Positions 8,569-16,217 of a stretch of 24,199 nucleotides of DNA are shown in pieces. The notes under the pieces are model-generated. The model had not been told where the DNA came from and did not search any database. It saw nothing but the letters and a program-made list of their open reading frames with translations. Within the stretch, counting starts at the first letter, position 1. Every line of letters begins with the position of its first letter. Source of the stretch: Citromicrobium sp. (GTDB lineage Bacteria > Pseudomonadota > Alphaproteobacteria > Sphingomonadales > Sphingomonadaceae); assembly GCA_003248395.1 (NCBI GenBank), contig QFNA01000041.1:1-24199 (forward strand), read 5' to 3'. The position numbers were made by a program, and so were the translations under genes.

Positions 8569-9168
8569 ATGTCAGCGTTCAAGGAAGGCGACCCGGAGGG
8601 CCCGGTCACTGCCGAGGGCCTGTTCGGCTTCGATCGTCCACTGCATTTCGAAATCGGTTTCGGCGCCGGCGAGCATCTGGCGCATCGCGCCGACCTGCTG
8701 CCCGATCACGGTTTCATCGGTGCGGAGCCGTTCCTCAATGGTGTGGCACAGGCACTGACACATGTGCGCGATGGCGGGCTGGCCAATGTCCGCATCCACC
8801 ACGGCGATGCGCTCGATGCGCTGGCTCGCGTACCCGATGGCGCGCTGACGATGCTGTACCTGCTCCATCCCGATCCCTGGCCCAAGAACAAGCACGCCAA
8901 GCGCCGGATGATGAATGACGGCCCGGTCCGCATGATCGCAGACAAGCTGAAACCTGGCGGCGAATTCCGGTTCGGCACCGACCATCCGATCTACCTGCGC
9001 CACGCGCTCATGGTCATGCGGCGCTTTGCCGACGATTTCGATTGGGTCGTGGATGACCGCCATAGTTGGGAAAGCCGACCATCGGGTTGGTGCGAGACGC
9101 GCTATGAGCACAAGGCGCGCACCACTTACGGGCATGAAGTCTGGTACTTTCGATTCAGGCGACGCTAG
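8569..9168 (+). CDS. trmB: tRNA (guanine-N7)-methyltransferase, N-terminally shortened
   Basis: TrmB methylates G46 of tRNA using S-adenosylmethionine. The Rossmann SAM motif is FEIGFGAGEHL, followed by GAEPF, IHHGDA, LHPDPWPKNKHAKRRMM and the C-terminal GWCETRYEHKA, all strongly conserved. The protein is 199 residues from ATG 8569, against about 235 in relatives. After MSAFKEGDP (residue 9) the sequence goes straight to EGPVTAEGLFGFDRP, omitting the usual N-terminal segment with the LYGR-GK-LRAGQQ-LV motif (about 34 residues). The frame is intact. In-frame GTG 8527 lies inside the ctrA terminator and is rejected. No strong ribosome site is visible before the ATG, so the start is somewhat uncertain. 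Confidence 0.9.
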   Translation: MSAFKEGDPEGPVTAEGLFGFDRPLHFEIGFGAGEHLAHRADLLPDHGFIGAEPFLNGVAQALTHVRDGGLANVRIHHGDALDALARVPDGALTMLYLLHPDPWPKNKHAKRRMMNDGPVRMIADKLKPGGEFRFGTDHPIYLRHALMVMRRFADDFDWVVDDRHSWESRPSGWCETRYEHKARTTYGHEVWYFRFRRR

Positions 9169-9294
9169 ACTACGCTGATGTTGTAAAAACAACGACTTAG
9201 CGCAAAACACTTACGCCAGAATTGCCTCCAATTCGCCCCTTTTTCCGCTTGCGTGATTACCCGGTGATTGCCAGAAAAGGCCACGAGGTATCGC

Positions 9295-10509
9295 ATGGCA
9301 ACAGGAAAAATCAGCAAGCGCACGGTCGATTCGCTCCCGGTTGGACCAAAGGAAAACTATCTTTGGGACACCGATCTCAAGGGCTTTGGCGTCAAGATTA
9401 CAACTGCTGGATCAATCAGTTACATAATCCAGTTCCGAATGGGCGGACGAGAAGCGAAGACCCGTCGTTTCACGATCGGATCACATGGATCGCCTTGGAC
9501 ACCGACTACTGCACGCTTGGAAGCTGAGCGATTGTTGGTGATTGTTGCGCAGGGCATTGATCCGGTTGATGCGGAAAAGCAGCGCCGCCGGGAAGCTGTC
9601 GACCTCGCCTTCTCGAATTACGCTGACCTCTTCACTCGCTCCTGCAAACGCGAGGGATGGCGTCGCCTCGTGGAGCGATCCATTCGCCTCTACCTCAAGC
9701 CCACATTCGGAATGAAGGCGCTGCCAGCGATTACGAAGATCGACGTCGTTTCGGTTCTCGATCAGATGCCGCCCAAGCAGGTGGCAAACCGGCGAAATGT
9801 CTTTGCCGTTATGCGCCGCCTGTTTCGCTGGGCCGTCAGTCGCGGAGATATCGATCGCAATCCGATGGAGGGCATGGAAACGCCGCCTCCGGTCAAGCCA
9901 CGAGAGCGCTGGCTCAAGGATGGCGAACTCCGCCATATCTGGAATGCGGCGCCGGAATGTCATCGCTGCTTTGGTCCAATTGTCAGGCTTCTGATCGTAA
10001 CCGGACAGCGCCGTGAAGAAGTCTCCGGGATGCACTGGCAGGAGCTCAGTCGCAGCGAAAGATTATGGACCCTGCCCGGATCTCGAACCAAGAACGGAGA
10101 ACCTAACTCCATTCCCCTCAACGATCTTGCAATCGCCGAGCTCGACCGGGAGGCTCGCGGCGAGAGGTGGCCGCGTAAGGGCCGTGTTTTCGCGACAGCT
10201 AGCGGGGCGGGCTTTACGGGATACGCCAAAGGGAAGGTGAAGCTCGACAGCCTGATCGAGGAACGTTGCGAAGAGCCGCTCGAAGCCTGGCGCCTTCATG
10301 ATCTACGACGAACCCTCGCAACGAACTTCCAGCGGCTTGGCGTTCGGTTTGAAGTCACCGAAGCCGTTCTCAACCATGTGGGCGGATCTCGCGCCGGAGT
10401 CGCCGGCATCTACCAGCGCCACGACTGGAAGGACGAAAAGCGCCAGGCGCTCGATGCCTGGAATGACCACCTCGCGACGGTTCTGTCCGAGAGTGGGGAG
10501 ACGACCTAA
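9295..10509 (+). CDS. Tyrosine recombinase integrase, full length
   Basis: The 404-residue protein has the P4-type layout: an N-terminal DUF4102-like arm-binding domain (about residues 5-95), a core-binding SAM-like domain (105-200) and a catalytic domain (205-395). Catalytic residues are complete: R239 in VTGQRREEV, K266, H335-xx-R338 in LHDLRRT, H361 in LNHVGG and Y373 in GIYQRHD. It should catalyse site-specific insertion and excision of the surrounding element. ATG 9295 is supported by ACGAGG six bases upstream; in-frame TTG 9268 is less likely. It converges with gntR, with a 14-base gap. No tRNA gene is seen nearby, so the target site is unclear. Confidence 0.93.
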   Translation: MATGKISKRTVDSLPVGPKENYLWDTDLKGFGVKITTAGSISYIIQFRMGGREAKTRRFTIGSHGSPWTPTTARLEAERLLVIVAQGIDPVDAEKQRRREAVDLAFSNYADLFTRSCKREGWRRLVERSIRLYLKPTFGMKALPAITKIDVVSVLDQMPPKQVANRRNVFAVMRRLFRWAVSRGDIDRNPMEGMETPPPVKPRERWLKDGELRHIWNAAPECHRCFGPIVRLLIVTGQRREEVSGMHWQELSRSERLWTLPGSRTKNGEPNSIPLNDLAIAELDREARGERWPRKGRVFATASGAGFTGYAKGKVKLDSLIEERCEEPLEAWRLHDLRRTLATNFQRLGVRFEVTEAVLNHVGGSRAGVAGIYQRHDWKDEKRQALDAWNDHLATVLSESGETT

Positions 10510-10523
10510 AATATTGGCGAGGG

Positions 10524-11129
10524 CTAGGGCGTCTGCTGGTTCAAACGTCCGACAAGAGCGGGTACCAGATCCTCAATGTGTTGATGATATGCGCGTACCG
10601 CTCGGTTTGAGCCATCGAACCCTTGCTGCGCTTTTCGCTCAATTTGCTCAAGGGCATGCGGCGCGCCAGGCCAAATCACCGGCTCGAGTTCACGTAGCGG
10701 ATGGAGTCTGTCGCTAATGCGTTCGACCAAATGTACGCGAAACCGATTGCCTGAGCTTGCCGCGATGTCTCTGAAGGCGCGCGCCAATCGGTCGGCATAA
10801 GCACCTCGCGTGTCGTTTGATCCTTCGTTGATTGTCAGTGATTTGTGATCGTTGTCGGGAGCCTGCTCCAAAAGCAGGGCGTTGACTTGCAGAATGTCGC
10901 GCAAGGCCTGTTCGGTAAGCAGCGGTACGCGAAATCCTTCGCCGGGCGTGAGGTCGACCAGCCCTTCACCGACAAGCTGGTTCAGGCTGTCTCTTACCGG
11001 CGTCATGCTCACTCCGAAATCGTCAGCGAGTCGCATCGCCTCAAGCTTCGTACCGGCCCGGAAGCGCCCTTCCAGCAATGCATCTTTCAACCGCCTGTAC
11101 GTAGGCTCGAGGACGTGAGCGGGACTCAT
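10524..11129 (-). CDS. GntR-family regulator (FadR/FCD-like)
   Basis: The 201-residue protein has an N-terminal winged helix (about residues 5-70): YRRLKDALLEGRFRAGTKL, then LADDFGVSMTPVRDSLNQLVGEGLVDLTPGEGFRV, the classic GntR signature. The C-terminal helical part resembles the FCD ligand-binding domain but is short. The usual FH metal-binding histidine before L-xx-SGN is replaced (RAFRDIAASSGN), so metal-dependent ligand binding may be lost. Its start overlaps the phyH stop by four bases (11126-11129), so it is translated with luxI-phyH and may control that operon. The ligand is unknown. Confidence 0.85.
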   Translation of the reverse strand: MSPAHVLEPTYRRLKDALLEGRFRAGTKLEAMRLADDFGVSMTPVRDSLNQLVGEGLVDLTPGEGFRVPLLTEQALRDILQVNALLLEQAPDNDHKSLTINEGSNDTRGAYADRLARAFRDIAASSGNRFRVHLVERISDRLHPLRELEPVIWPGAPHALEQIERKAQQGFDGSNRAVRAYHQHIEDLVPALVGRLNQQTP

Positions 11130-11992
11130 CGTCCGCCGCGGCGCGTCTTGGCGAACTCACGAACCGCTTCTTTCTGGTCGGGGCGCAGACTATCGGTTGC
11201 CTGAGGGAATTCGGGCACCTTGTCGCTCAGCAAAACCGACGGGCATTGCCCTTCGAAATTACCCAGGTTCGGACGGTGCTGCACATATCCGGCGAGCTCG
11301 GCGAGTTCGGGAGAGAACTCTTTTGCTGCTGCTGGTGGATAGGCCAGCCAGAGATTCTCGTAGGGTTTGAGCCAGCCGAGACTGTAGCCGATTACGACAC
11401 CGCGGCGGACATCCTCGGTCTGGTTTGGTCCCGCTCCATGGACGGTGGAGCCGAGAAAGCAGATCGCATCGCCGGGCTTGCAAACAGCTACTATGGGATC
11501 GTCGAGACTTTCGAGATTGTCGACAGGCTTCCTGTGCGTCCCGGGGTAGATGCGTGTCGCGCCATTGAGGCGAGTAAATTCGGTCAGCGGCCAGATGACG
11601 TTGAGAAGATATTCGTGATCGCCCTTGCGGCCTGCCCACATATCCTGATCGCAATGCGGAAACTGTTCTATCTCGCCGGGATGGATCGCGATCGCCTGGG
11701 CGACATTGAGCTGTATCCGGTCGCAGGCGCTGCCGAGAATTGCGCGGGCGAGCGATAGGACTAGCGGCTGCAGGACTAGATCGCCTGCGACCTGCGACCG
11801 GCGAAGCAGGCTTCCAAACCGTTTGGTCCGATGGCCATAGAAGTCTCCCTTGCCGAGGGGCGCCTGCGCAAATGCACCTTCCAGGTCGGCATCGAGTGCG
11901 GCGATCTGTTGCTCGGCGACAAGCTGCGGAATGATGCAATAGCCATCCTCTTGCAGCTGATCGAGCCAATGCGCCTCCCTCGGCCCAGTCAT
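11126..11992 (-). CDS. Phytanoyl-CoA dioxygenase family oxygenase (PhyH)
   Basis: The 288-residue protein carries the Fe(II)/2-oxoglutarate oxygenase facial triad H113-x-D115 (FPHCDQDMW) and H185 (STVHGAGPN), with an arginine about 12 residues later (R196/R197) fitted to bind 2-oxoglutarate. This is the PhyH family layout, whose members hydroxylate diverse small molecules and are not limited to phytanoyl-CoA. It sits between luxI and gntR with 4-base overlaps at both ends (11989-11992 and 11126-11129). A role in modifying or degrading the signal or a related fatty acid is conceivable but not shown. The true substrate cannot be told from sequence. Confidence 0.88.
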   Translation of the reverse strand: MTGPREAHWLDQLQEDGYCIIPQLVAEQQIAALDADLEGAFAQAPLGKGDFYGHRTKRFGSLLRRSQVAGDLVLQPLVLSLARAILGSACDRIQLNVAQAIAIHPGEIEQFPHCDQDMWAGRKGDHEYLLNVIWPLTEFTRLNGATRIYPGTHRKPVDNLESLDDPIVAVCKPGDAICFLGSTVHGAGPNQTEDVRRGVVIGYSLGWLKPYENLWLAYPPAAAKEFSPELAELAGYVQHRPNLGNFEGQCPSVLLSDKVPEFPQATDSLRPDQKEAVREFAKTRRGGR

Positions 11993-12615
11993 GCTGCCAG
12001 CTCCATGCCGCCATAGGCTTCCGGCTTAGGATTGCGGCAGTAGATCCCTGCGTTGGCGAGTTGCGCGCGTGTATCTTGGTCGATGTCGATCCGAAGAGCG
12101 ACAAGCTGCTGCCCATCGATAGAAACGCACGGTCCAAGCTGCTGGCAGCGCCAGCCGAACTGGGCGATCTGACGGAACCAGGGCACTGGGGCGACCGCCG
12201 AATAACCAGAGATCCCTTCCGATATTGCAAAATCGGCGAGTGCGGAGACGAGCTGGTTGCGGACACTCCGGCGATCAGCGCGCGGCAACGTGGGATCGAT
12301 ACAGAATCGGGTAATCTCGCGAAATGCCTCATCCTGCGGAACAGGTCCGGTGCACAGCTGCGGAAAGAGATCGCGTAAGATATGAGGTCCATCAGAACGC
12401 AGGAGCCGGGCCGATGCGCGATGCTCGCACTTTTCGCCGGTGAGGACGAGATAGGCGGCCGAGGGCGTATCGAACTGGTCGATTTCAAAGGTCCCGTCGA
12501 GCACCGGAACGTCCCACCCACGAAGATCCACGAACACGCGCTTGCGCGCCTCGAACATGGCGCGAAGTGCCGGATCGACCAAGTTTGCACCATTTATACC
12601 GCTGCTTTGCTGCAT
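11989..12615 (-). CDS. LuxI-family acyl-homoserine-lactone synthase
   Basis: The 208-residue protein keeps every invariant LuxI residue in register: R24, F28, W34, D46, D49, R70, F84, E100 and R103 (motifs RKRVFVDLRGW, EIDQFD, SARLL, EITRFC). The family makes N-acyl-homoserine lactones from SAM and acyl-ACP in the cytoplasm. ATG 12615 has AGGT seven bases upstream and puts R24 at the canonical number; longer in-frame GTG starts add residues not typical of LuxI. The stop overlaps phyH (ATGA). No luxR gene lies anywhere in the window, which is unusual, and I found no convincing lux box upstream. Acyl-chain specificity is not predictable. Confidence 0.9.
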   Translation of the reverse strand: MQQSSGINGANLVDPALRAMFEARKRVFVDLRGWDVPVLDGTFEIDQFDTPSAAYLVLTGEKCEHRASARLLRSDGPHILRDLFPQLCTGPVPQDEAFREITRFCIDPTLPRADRRSVRNQLVSALADFAISEGISGYSAVAPVPWFRQIAQFGWRCQQLGPCVSIDGQQLVALRIDIDQDTRAQLANAGIYCRNPKPEAYGGMELAA

Positions 12616-12709
12616 GAAGATTACCTGTGAACTTGATGACTGCTCGCATCTCATCAAATCCGGATAGGCAGCGACATACCAAGAACTGGGGAGGGCCACA
12701 TCTGGCGCT

Positions 12710-12940
12710 CTACAGGGGAGAGTTTACTGGCCATCCCACCTTTGCGATGAGCGTCAGCGTTTGAAAATCATCAAGATACGACAGGTAGACAAGCGCTCCG
12801 GAGATACTGAACCAGGGCGCGCCCAGCTGCGCCTGATAGCCAAGCGCGTGCGCCGTCCACTGGGTGCCCGCCCAAACGCCTGCGAGCGTGAGGGCGAAGA
12901 CGACGAGTATCTGACCCCACAATATCCGGGTTGCGGACAA
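12710..12940 (-). pseudogene. traG: 5' fragment of traG (VirD4-type coupling protein)
   Basis: The first about 53 of 76 residues (MSATRILWGQILVVFALTLA, then GTQWTAHALG and APWF) match the N-terminus and first membrane helix of the TraG/VirD4 coupling proteins of alphaproteobacterial conjugative elements, which are about 600-700 residues long. Homology ends after VYL near base 12,780. The rest (SYLDDFQTLT to NSPL) is read-through into unrelated DNA. The ATPase domain is absent, so it cannot couple a relaxosome to a secretion channel. Its position after the relaxase gene is the normal place for traG. The break marks a deletion or insertion junction next to the luxI promoter region. Recognition is from memory of the family. 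Confidence 0.7.
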
Positions 12941-13040
12941 GGCTGGCTCCTTTCGTGAAGGACAGCACGGCGGCTTTGCATTACATATTCAAGTCGGAAG
13001 CTGCGTGATCGCAGGTTGGCGTAGCAAAAGCGGCGTACGG

Positions 13041-13742
13041 CTAGATTGCTTCCCGACTATAGTCCGGGTTGCCGGACCAGGTCAGGCGGTACATCGCCCC
13101 TTGCGCGACCGATTGCACGACGTTGGGCCACAGGGCCGCGATGCAAGTCCCATCCGCATGGCGCACAGAGGGATAGATAATGCCGTTATGACCGGCGGCG
13201 CGTGCCTCCGCCGCTAGAGCATTGCCGACAGGATAGCCTTTCGTCTTGTCCGGATCGAGGGCCGGGTGTCCGGGCTGCTCGCGCAGATCGATAAAGACGC
13301 CCGCCATGCTGGCGATCATCTCGCCATATTCGACAACGGCATCGAAATCGCCGGCATCGGCGAGCGCCTGTGTCAGGTGATGGCCGACCTCGGCAATACA
13401 GGTCTCGACATCGAGCGCGGCATACCATGCGCCGCGGTTCGCGGGGTTGAAGCGATTGGGCTCGCGCGGTTTGGCGTAAGCAAAGCTCGCATTAATGAAC
13501 CTGGCATGCGGCACGCCATGAACCAGCTCGTCGGCTGTCAGCCCGCCAAACCCGCGCTCTTCGGCGATCAGGCGCGAACTCGTCGCCCCCTCGATTTCAG
13601 CGAGCAGCGCAAGCTCGGCATCACTGTCGGCAAGTGGAGCCATGACCGCTTCGCGCAAGCGCGCGCTGGAAACGAGCCGGACAGTCCGCTCGAACGCTTC
13701 GCGGATCTGCGGCGGCTCGCCTGCCTCCTCAGAGCCCGCCAC
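13041..13742 (-). CDS. RES-domain toxin
   Basis: The 233-residue protein has the RES domain in its C-terminal half: R97 in NRFNPANRG, WYAALDVETCIAEV with E118, and S192 in IIYPSVRH, giving the R-E-S residues that name the family. RES toxins of known function remove cellular NAD+ (phosphorolysis or ADP-ribosylation-type chemistry) and arrest growth. The start is GTG 13742, overlapping the end of the antitoxin gene by 14 bases, so the pair is translationally coupled with the antitoxin first. No separate ribosome site is seen. The pair sits between the relaxase gene and the traG remnant and would stabilise the element. Confidence 0.85.
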   Translation of the reverse strand: MAGSEEAGEPPQIREAFERTVRLVSSARLREAVMAPLADSDAELALLAEIEGATSSRLIAEERGFGGLTADELVHGVPHARFINASFAYAKPREPNRFNPANRGAWYAALDVETCIAEVGHHLTQALADAGDFDAVVEYGEMIASMAGVFIDLREQPGHPALDPDKTKGYPVGNALAAEARAAGHNGIIYPSVRHADGTCIAALWPNVVQSVAQGAMYRLTWSGNPDYSREAI

Positions 13743-14160
13743 GAAGCGCGTCGATATATTGTCTGGTCTCCAGCATGCGCGGAATGCCGCCTTCGATCAT
13801 CGCCCCGATGGGCGAGCGGCGATCAAACAACGGGGCCCTGTTTTCGAGCTTTGGCCAGCGATCGGCCATGTCGTTGGCGAACAGCAGATGCAGTCCCTTG
13901 AACAGACCGATCAGCGCCGACGCGCGGGTCAGCTGGTCCTGACCGAGCGAGCCTTCCCAGGTTCCGGCTTTCATCCGGTCCCAGGTGCTTTCGGACACGC
14001 CGAGCAGCGCAGCGCCCTCAGCGTTGCTCGCACCCCAGGCCCCAATGAGGCGCAGCACGGCCTTTACCGCAGCGCTGGTGAGGCGGCTGCGATCACCGTC
14101 GCTTGCAAAGGTCTGAAGCCCCGGGGGAGCTTCGGCATGCTGAATCGCTGCACTTACCAT
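13729..14160 (-). CDS. Xre/MbcA/ParS-type antitoxin (DUF2384)
   Basis: The 143-residue protein has a helix-turn-helix of Xre/ParS type (about residues 45-70: GASNAEGAALLGVSESTWDRMKAG) and a C-terminal toxin-binding domain (about 75-143: RASALIGLFKGLHLLF, RRSPIGAMIEGGIPRML, YIDALRGG). This is the antitoxin partner of RES toxins. ATG 14160 is supported by AGGAG seven bases upstream; the longer in-frame start at 14238 adds non-homologous residues. The promoter region has overlapping GATGC/GCATC inverted repeats, suggesting that the antitoxin represses its own operon. Confidence 0.87.
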   Translation of the reverse strand: MVSAAIQHAEAPPGLQTFASDGDRSRLTSAAVKAVLRLIGAWGASNAEGAALLGVSESTWDRMKAGTWEGSLGQDQLTRASALIGLFKGLHLLFANDMADRWPKLENRAPLFDRRSPIGAMIEGGIPRMLETRQYIDALRGGL

Positions 14161-14162
14161 AT

Positions 14163-14190
14163 CGCATCTCCTGATGCGTTTATAAGCATC
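14163..14190 (-). promoter_or_regulatory. Antitoxin operator and RBS hairpin
   Basis: CGCATC (14163-14168), GATGCG (14173-14178) and GCATC (14186-14190) form two overlapping inverted repeats directly upstream of the antitoxin ATG. In the transcript the 4-base loop of the proximal hairpin contains most of the AGGAG ribosome site. They are good candidates for autorepressor binding and may also limit translation. Confidence 0.55.
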
Positions 14191-14234
14191 ATATGGTGCG
14201 TTTGTCAAGATTTCCGTTATGATGCCGGTGCTCC

Positions 14235-15977
14235 TCAAACCGCCGGACCGCGCGAACGCGCAAAGTTCCAGTCGACACCGCCTCGCACATGGACCTTGCC
14301 AGCGACTTCTTTTCCAAGATGCCGCTCGAGGTCTTGCCTCCAGGGCACGAGCTGGAAACCCACTCCGTCATCGATCATGGCGAAGCGACCCGACGCCAGC
14401 GAAATGCGCTCGCGGTAGATGCCGGAAATGTGATCACCTTCCGTCACCGGATTTGCCAGACGACCATGACGCGCAGCCAGCGCTTTACCTGCCGCGTCCA
14501 GTTCCTGCTTGCGGAGCGTTCCGAGCAGGTTGCGCACCAAGGTCACGCTCCTACCATGTCGCTTCGCAAGACTTTGATCGACGAGCCATTCACGGCGCTC
14601 GTCAAGAGCCTTCCGGACTTCATTGCCGAAGCCGCCTCCCAGCGACGCGGCTCGTGCCGACAGCAGCTGCCGGTCGAGCCAGGTCGCCCCGCGCGCGTCA
14701 ATCTGCCGCTCGAGCGGCAGGTCCGAACGCACCAGCAGGCTGCTGCGCCGTCGCCCGTTGCGGTCGGTCCATTCGCCTGTCTCGACGATGGCGCCGGGTG
14801 CTGCATCGCTTGTCTGGTCCAGATCGGGAAAACGCAGATAATGCGCACGCCCGTCCACTCCTTCGACGATCGCATAAGCCTCGCCTGTCAGCTCATCATG
14901 AAGACCGCGCTCGACCAACCTTCCGATGACCCGGCGGTTCTCGTCTTCTCCATGCAGCGCGAAGGATGCAAGGGCGCCTTGTGCGCCGCGTCCACGCATC
15001 GCCTTGTGCAAGGTCTTGATGATGTCGCCGCGCTCGCCCAGCGCGCGCAATGTCGGTTCGAGGTCTGCGGTCAAGGTCCAGCGCGCCGACCCGACTCGCT
15101 CGGCCAATCCCATGCGTTCGAGCATTTGTGCGCGGCCAATAAGGAATGCGCGGTTGCTGCGGCGTGTCGCATCGTCCTCGGGGGACAAATCGACCACGCC
15201 AAGATCGTCGCGCTGATTTTGCAAGCGGCGGTCGAGCGAGGTCCAGCGCTCGGCATCGACCTCGCGGCGGAGCGCTTGCTGAATATTGCGCTCGCTGCGC
15301 GGGCCGAGCTCGACGGTGACGCGCTCCTGGGCGCGGGCCCGCATACCTTCGCTGATATAAGAGCGATCGATCACCAGGTCCCTGCCGTCCGAGGCAACGC
15401 CGCGGACCAGGACATGGACATGCGGGTTGTCGGTATTCCAGTGATCGACCGCCACCCAGTCGGGCTTGGTGTCGAGATCGCTCGCCATATCCTCAAGGAG
15501 TTCGCGCGTGAAAGCGCGCAGGTCAGCCATCTCGCTTGCGTCTTCCGGCGACACGATGAAGCGGAAGTGATGCCGGTCGTCTTCGCAGCGCGCGGCGAAG
15601 GCATCGCCATCGACCTCATCCGATAAGGCATCGAACATCTGGGCATCCGATCCGTCACGGGTGACGCCGTCGCGTTCGAGATAGGCGATGTGGCGGGCGA
15701 GCGGTGCCGAGCGGAACCGGCTGCCGCCATGGCGAACGACGCGCGCCTTGATGATGACCCGCCGCTGGAAAGCATGGGGGCGGCCTCGGAACGCAGCACG
15801 TTTGCCGCGTCCCAGATGCCCGGTTCCGCCGCCTGCCCGGCCTCGCCCGAGCGGCGTATAGCCTGACCGGCGCGAGGCCTGCAGCACGCGCCCGACCAGC
15901 GTACCGGCCTTGCGATAGGCGCGCGCATCGCTGTCTCTTGACCGACCCGGCCTGATATCGAATTCGTCGTCAGCCAC
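14235..15977 (-). CDS. Relaxase/mobilization nuclease (VirD2-like, DUF3363)
   Basis: The 580-residue protein has an N-terminal relaxase domain and a C-terminal DUF3363 region, the usual length for this family. The metal-binding histidine triad is H179, H186 and H188 in DHWNTDNPHVHV. Y99 in RHIAYLERDG is a candidate nicking tyrosine. The C-terminus contains FAMIDDGVGFQLVPW, typical of the family. It would nick oriT and pilot the strand. The start is GTG 15977, without a clear ribosome site. The basic Arg/Gly-rich N-terminus (residues 30-70) likely binds DNA. Upstream on the same strand are the lytic transglycosylase gene and a 240-base gap that may hold oriT. The gene appears intact. Confidence 0.9.
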   Translation of the reverse strand: MADDEFDIRPGRSRDSDARAYRKAGTLVGRVLQASRRSGYTPLGRGRAGGGTGHLGRGKRAAFRGRPHAFQRRVIIKARVVRHGGSRFRSAPLARHIAYLERDGVTRDGSDAQMFDALSDEVDGDAFAARCEDDRHHFRFIVSPEDASEMADLRAFTRELLEDMASDLDTKPDWVAVDHWNTDNPHVHVLVRGVASDGRDLVIDRSYISEGMRARAQERVTVELGPRSERNIQQALRREVDAERWTSLDRRLQNQRDDLGVVDLSPEDDATRRSNRAFLIGRAQMLERMGLAERVGSARWTLTADLEPTLRALGERGDIIKTLHKAMRGRGAQGALASFALHGEDENRRVIGRLVERGLHDELTGEAYAIVEGVDGRAHYLRFPDLDQTSDAAPGAIVETGEWTDRNGRRRSSLLVRSDLPLERQIDARGATWLDRQLLSARAASLGGGFGNEVRKALDERREWLVDQSLAKRHGRSVTLVRNLLGTLRKQELDAAGKALAARHGRLANPVTEGDHISGIYRERISLASGRFAMIDDGVGFQLVPWRQDLERHLGKEVAGKVHVRGGVDWNFARSRGPAV

Positions 15978-16217
15978 AGACAGGAAAACCGGTAGACGGC
16001 GCTTTCAGCATTGAAAAGCCTAAGGATTCCGATCCAAGCGCCTGCAGGCGTACAGCAGAGACGGCGCATATTCTCCCGCAAAACCAACCACCTGCAGCCC
16101 GGCCGACGGCGCTGCTTTTATCTCGCCATCCCTCCCTTCCATTGATGCCTAGGTCTCCGCTCCTACGCCCGCTTTCGCTTGGGAACGCATGCCTGCGCGA
16201 AGGTGCGAGGACCGCTC
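15978..16217. other. Non-coding gap upstream of the relaxase gene, candidate oriT
   Basis: No gene is visible in these 240 bases. A perfect 12-base palindrome, CGCCTGCAGGCG, lies at 16039-16050, and CCTGCAG recurs near 16090. An oriT next to its relaxase gene is common, but I recognise no known nic sequence, so the assignment is by position only. Confidence 0.3.

Noticed and set aside
9169..9294. tRNA gene or attachment-site repeat at the integrase end
   Set aside because: No tRNA-like sequence is present and the trmB 3' end was not seen repeated elsewhere in the window; only a small GTTGT-AAAA-ACAAC hairpin was noted at 9180-9193.
11259..12593. 444-codon minus-strand frame across luxI and phyH
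   Set aside because: It is Ser/Arg/Pro-rich and overlaps two well-recognised genes in another frame.
12616..12780. Lux box upstream of luxI
   Set aside because: No 18-22-base dyad close to the lux-box consensus was seen; the partial CTGTAG-type match is too weak.
14289..15626. Long plus-strand open frame opposite the relaxase gene
   Set aside because: No recognisable domain; the relaxase frame has its full set of motifs.
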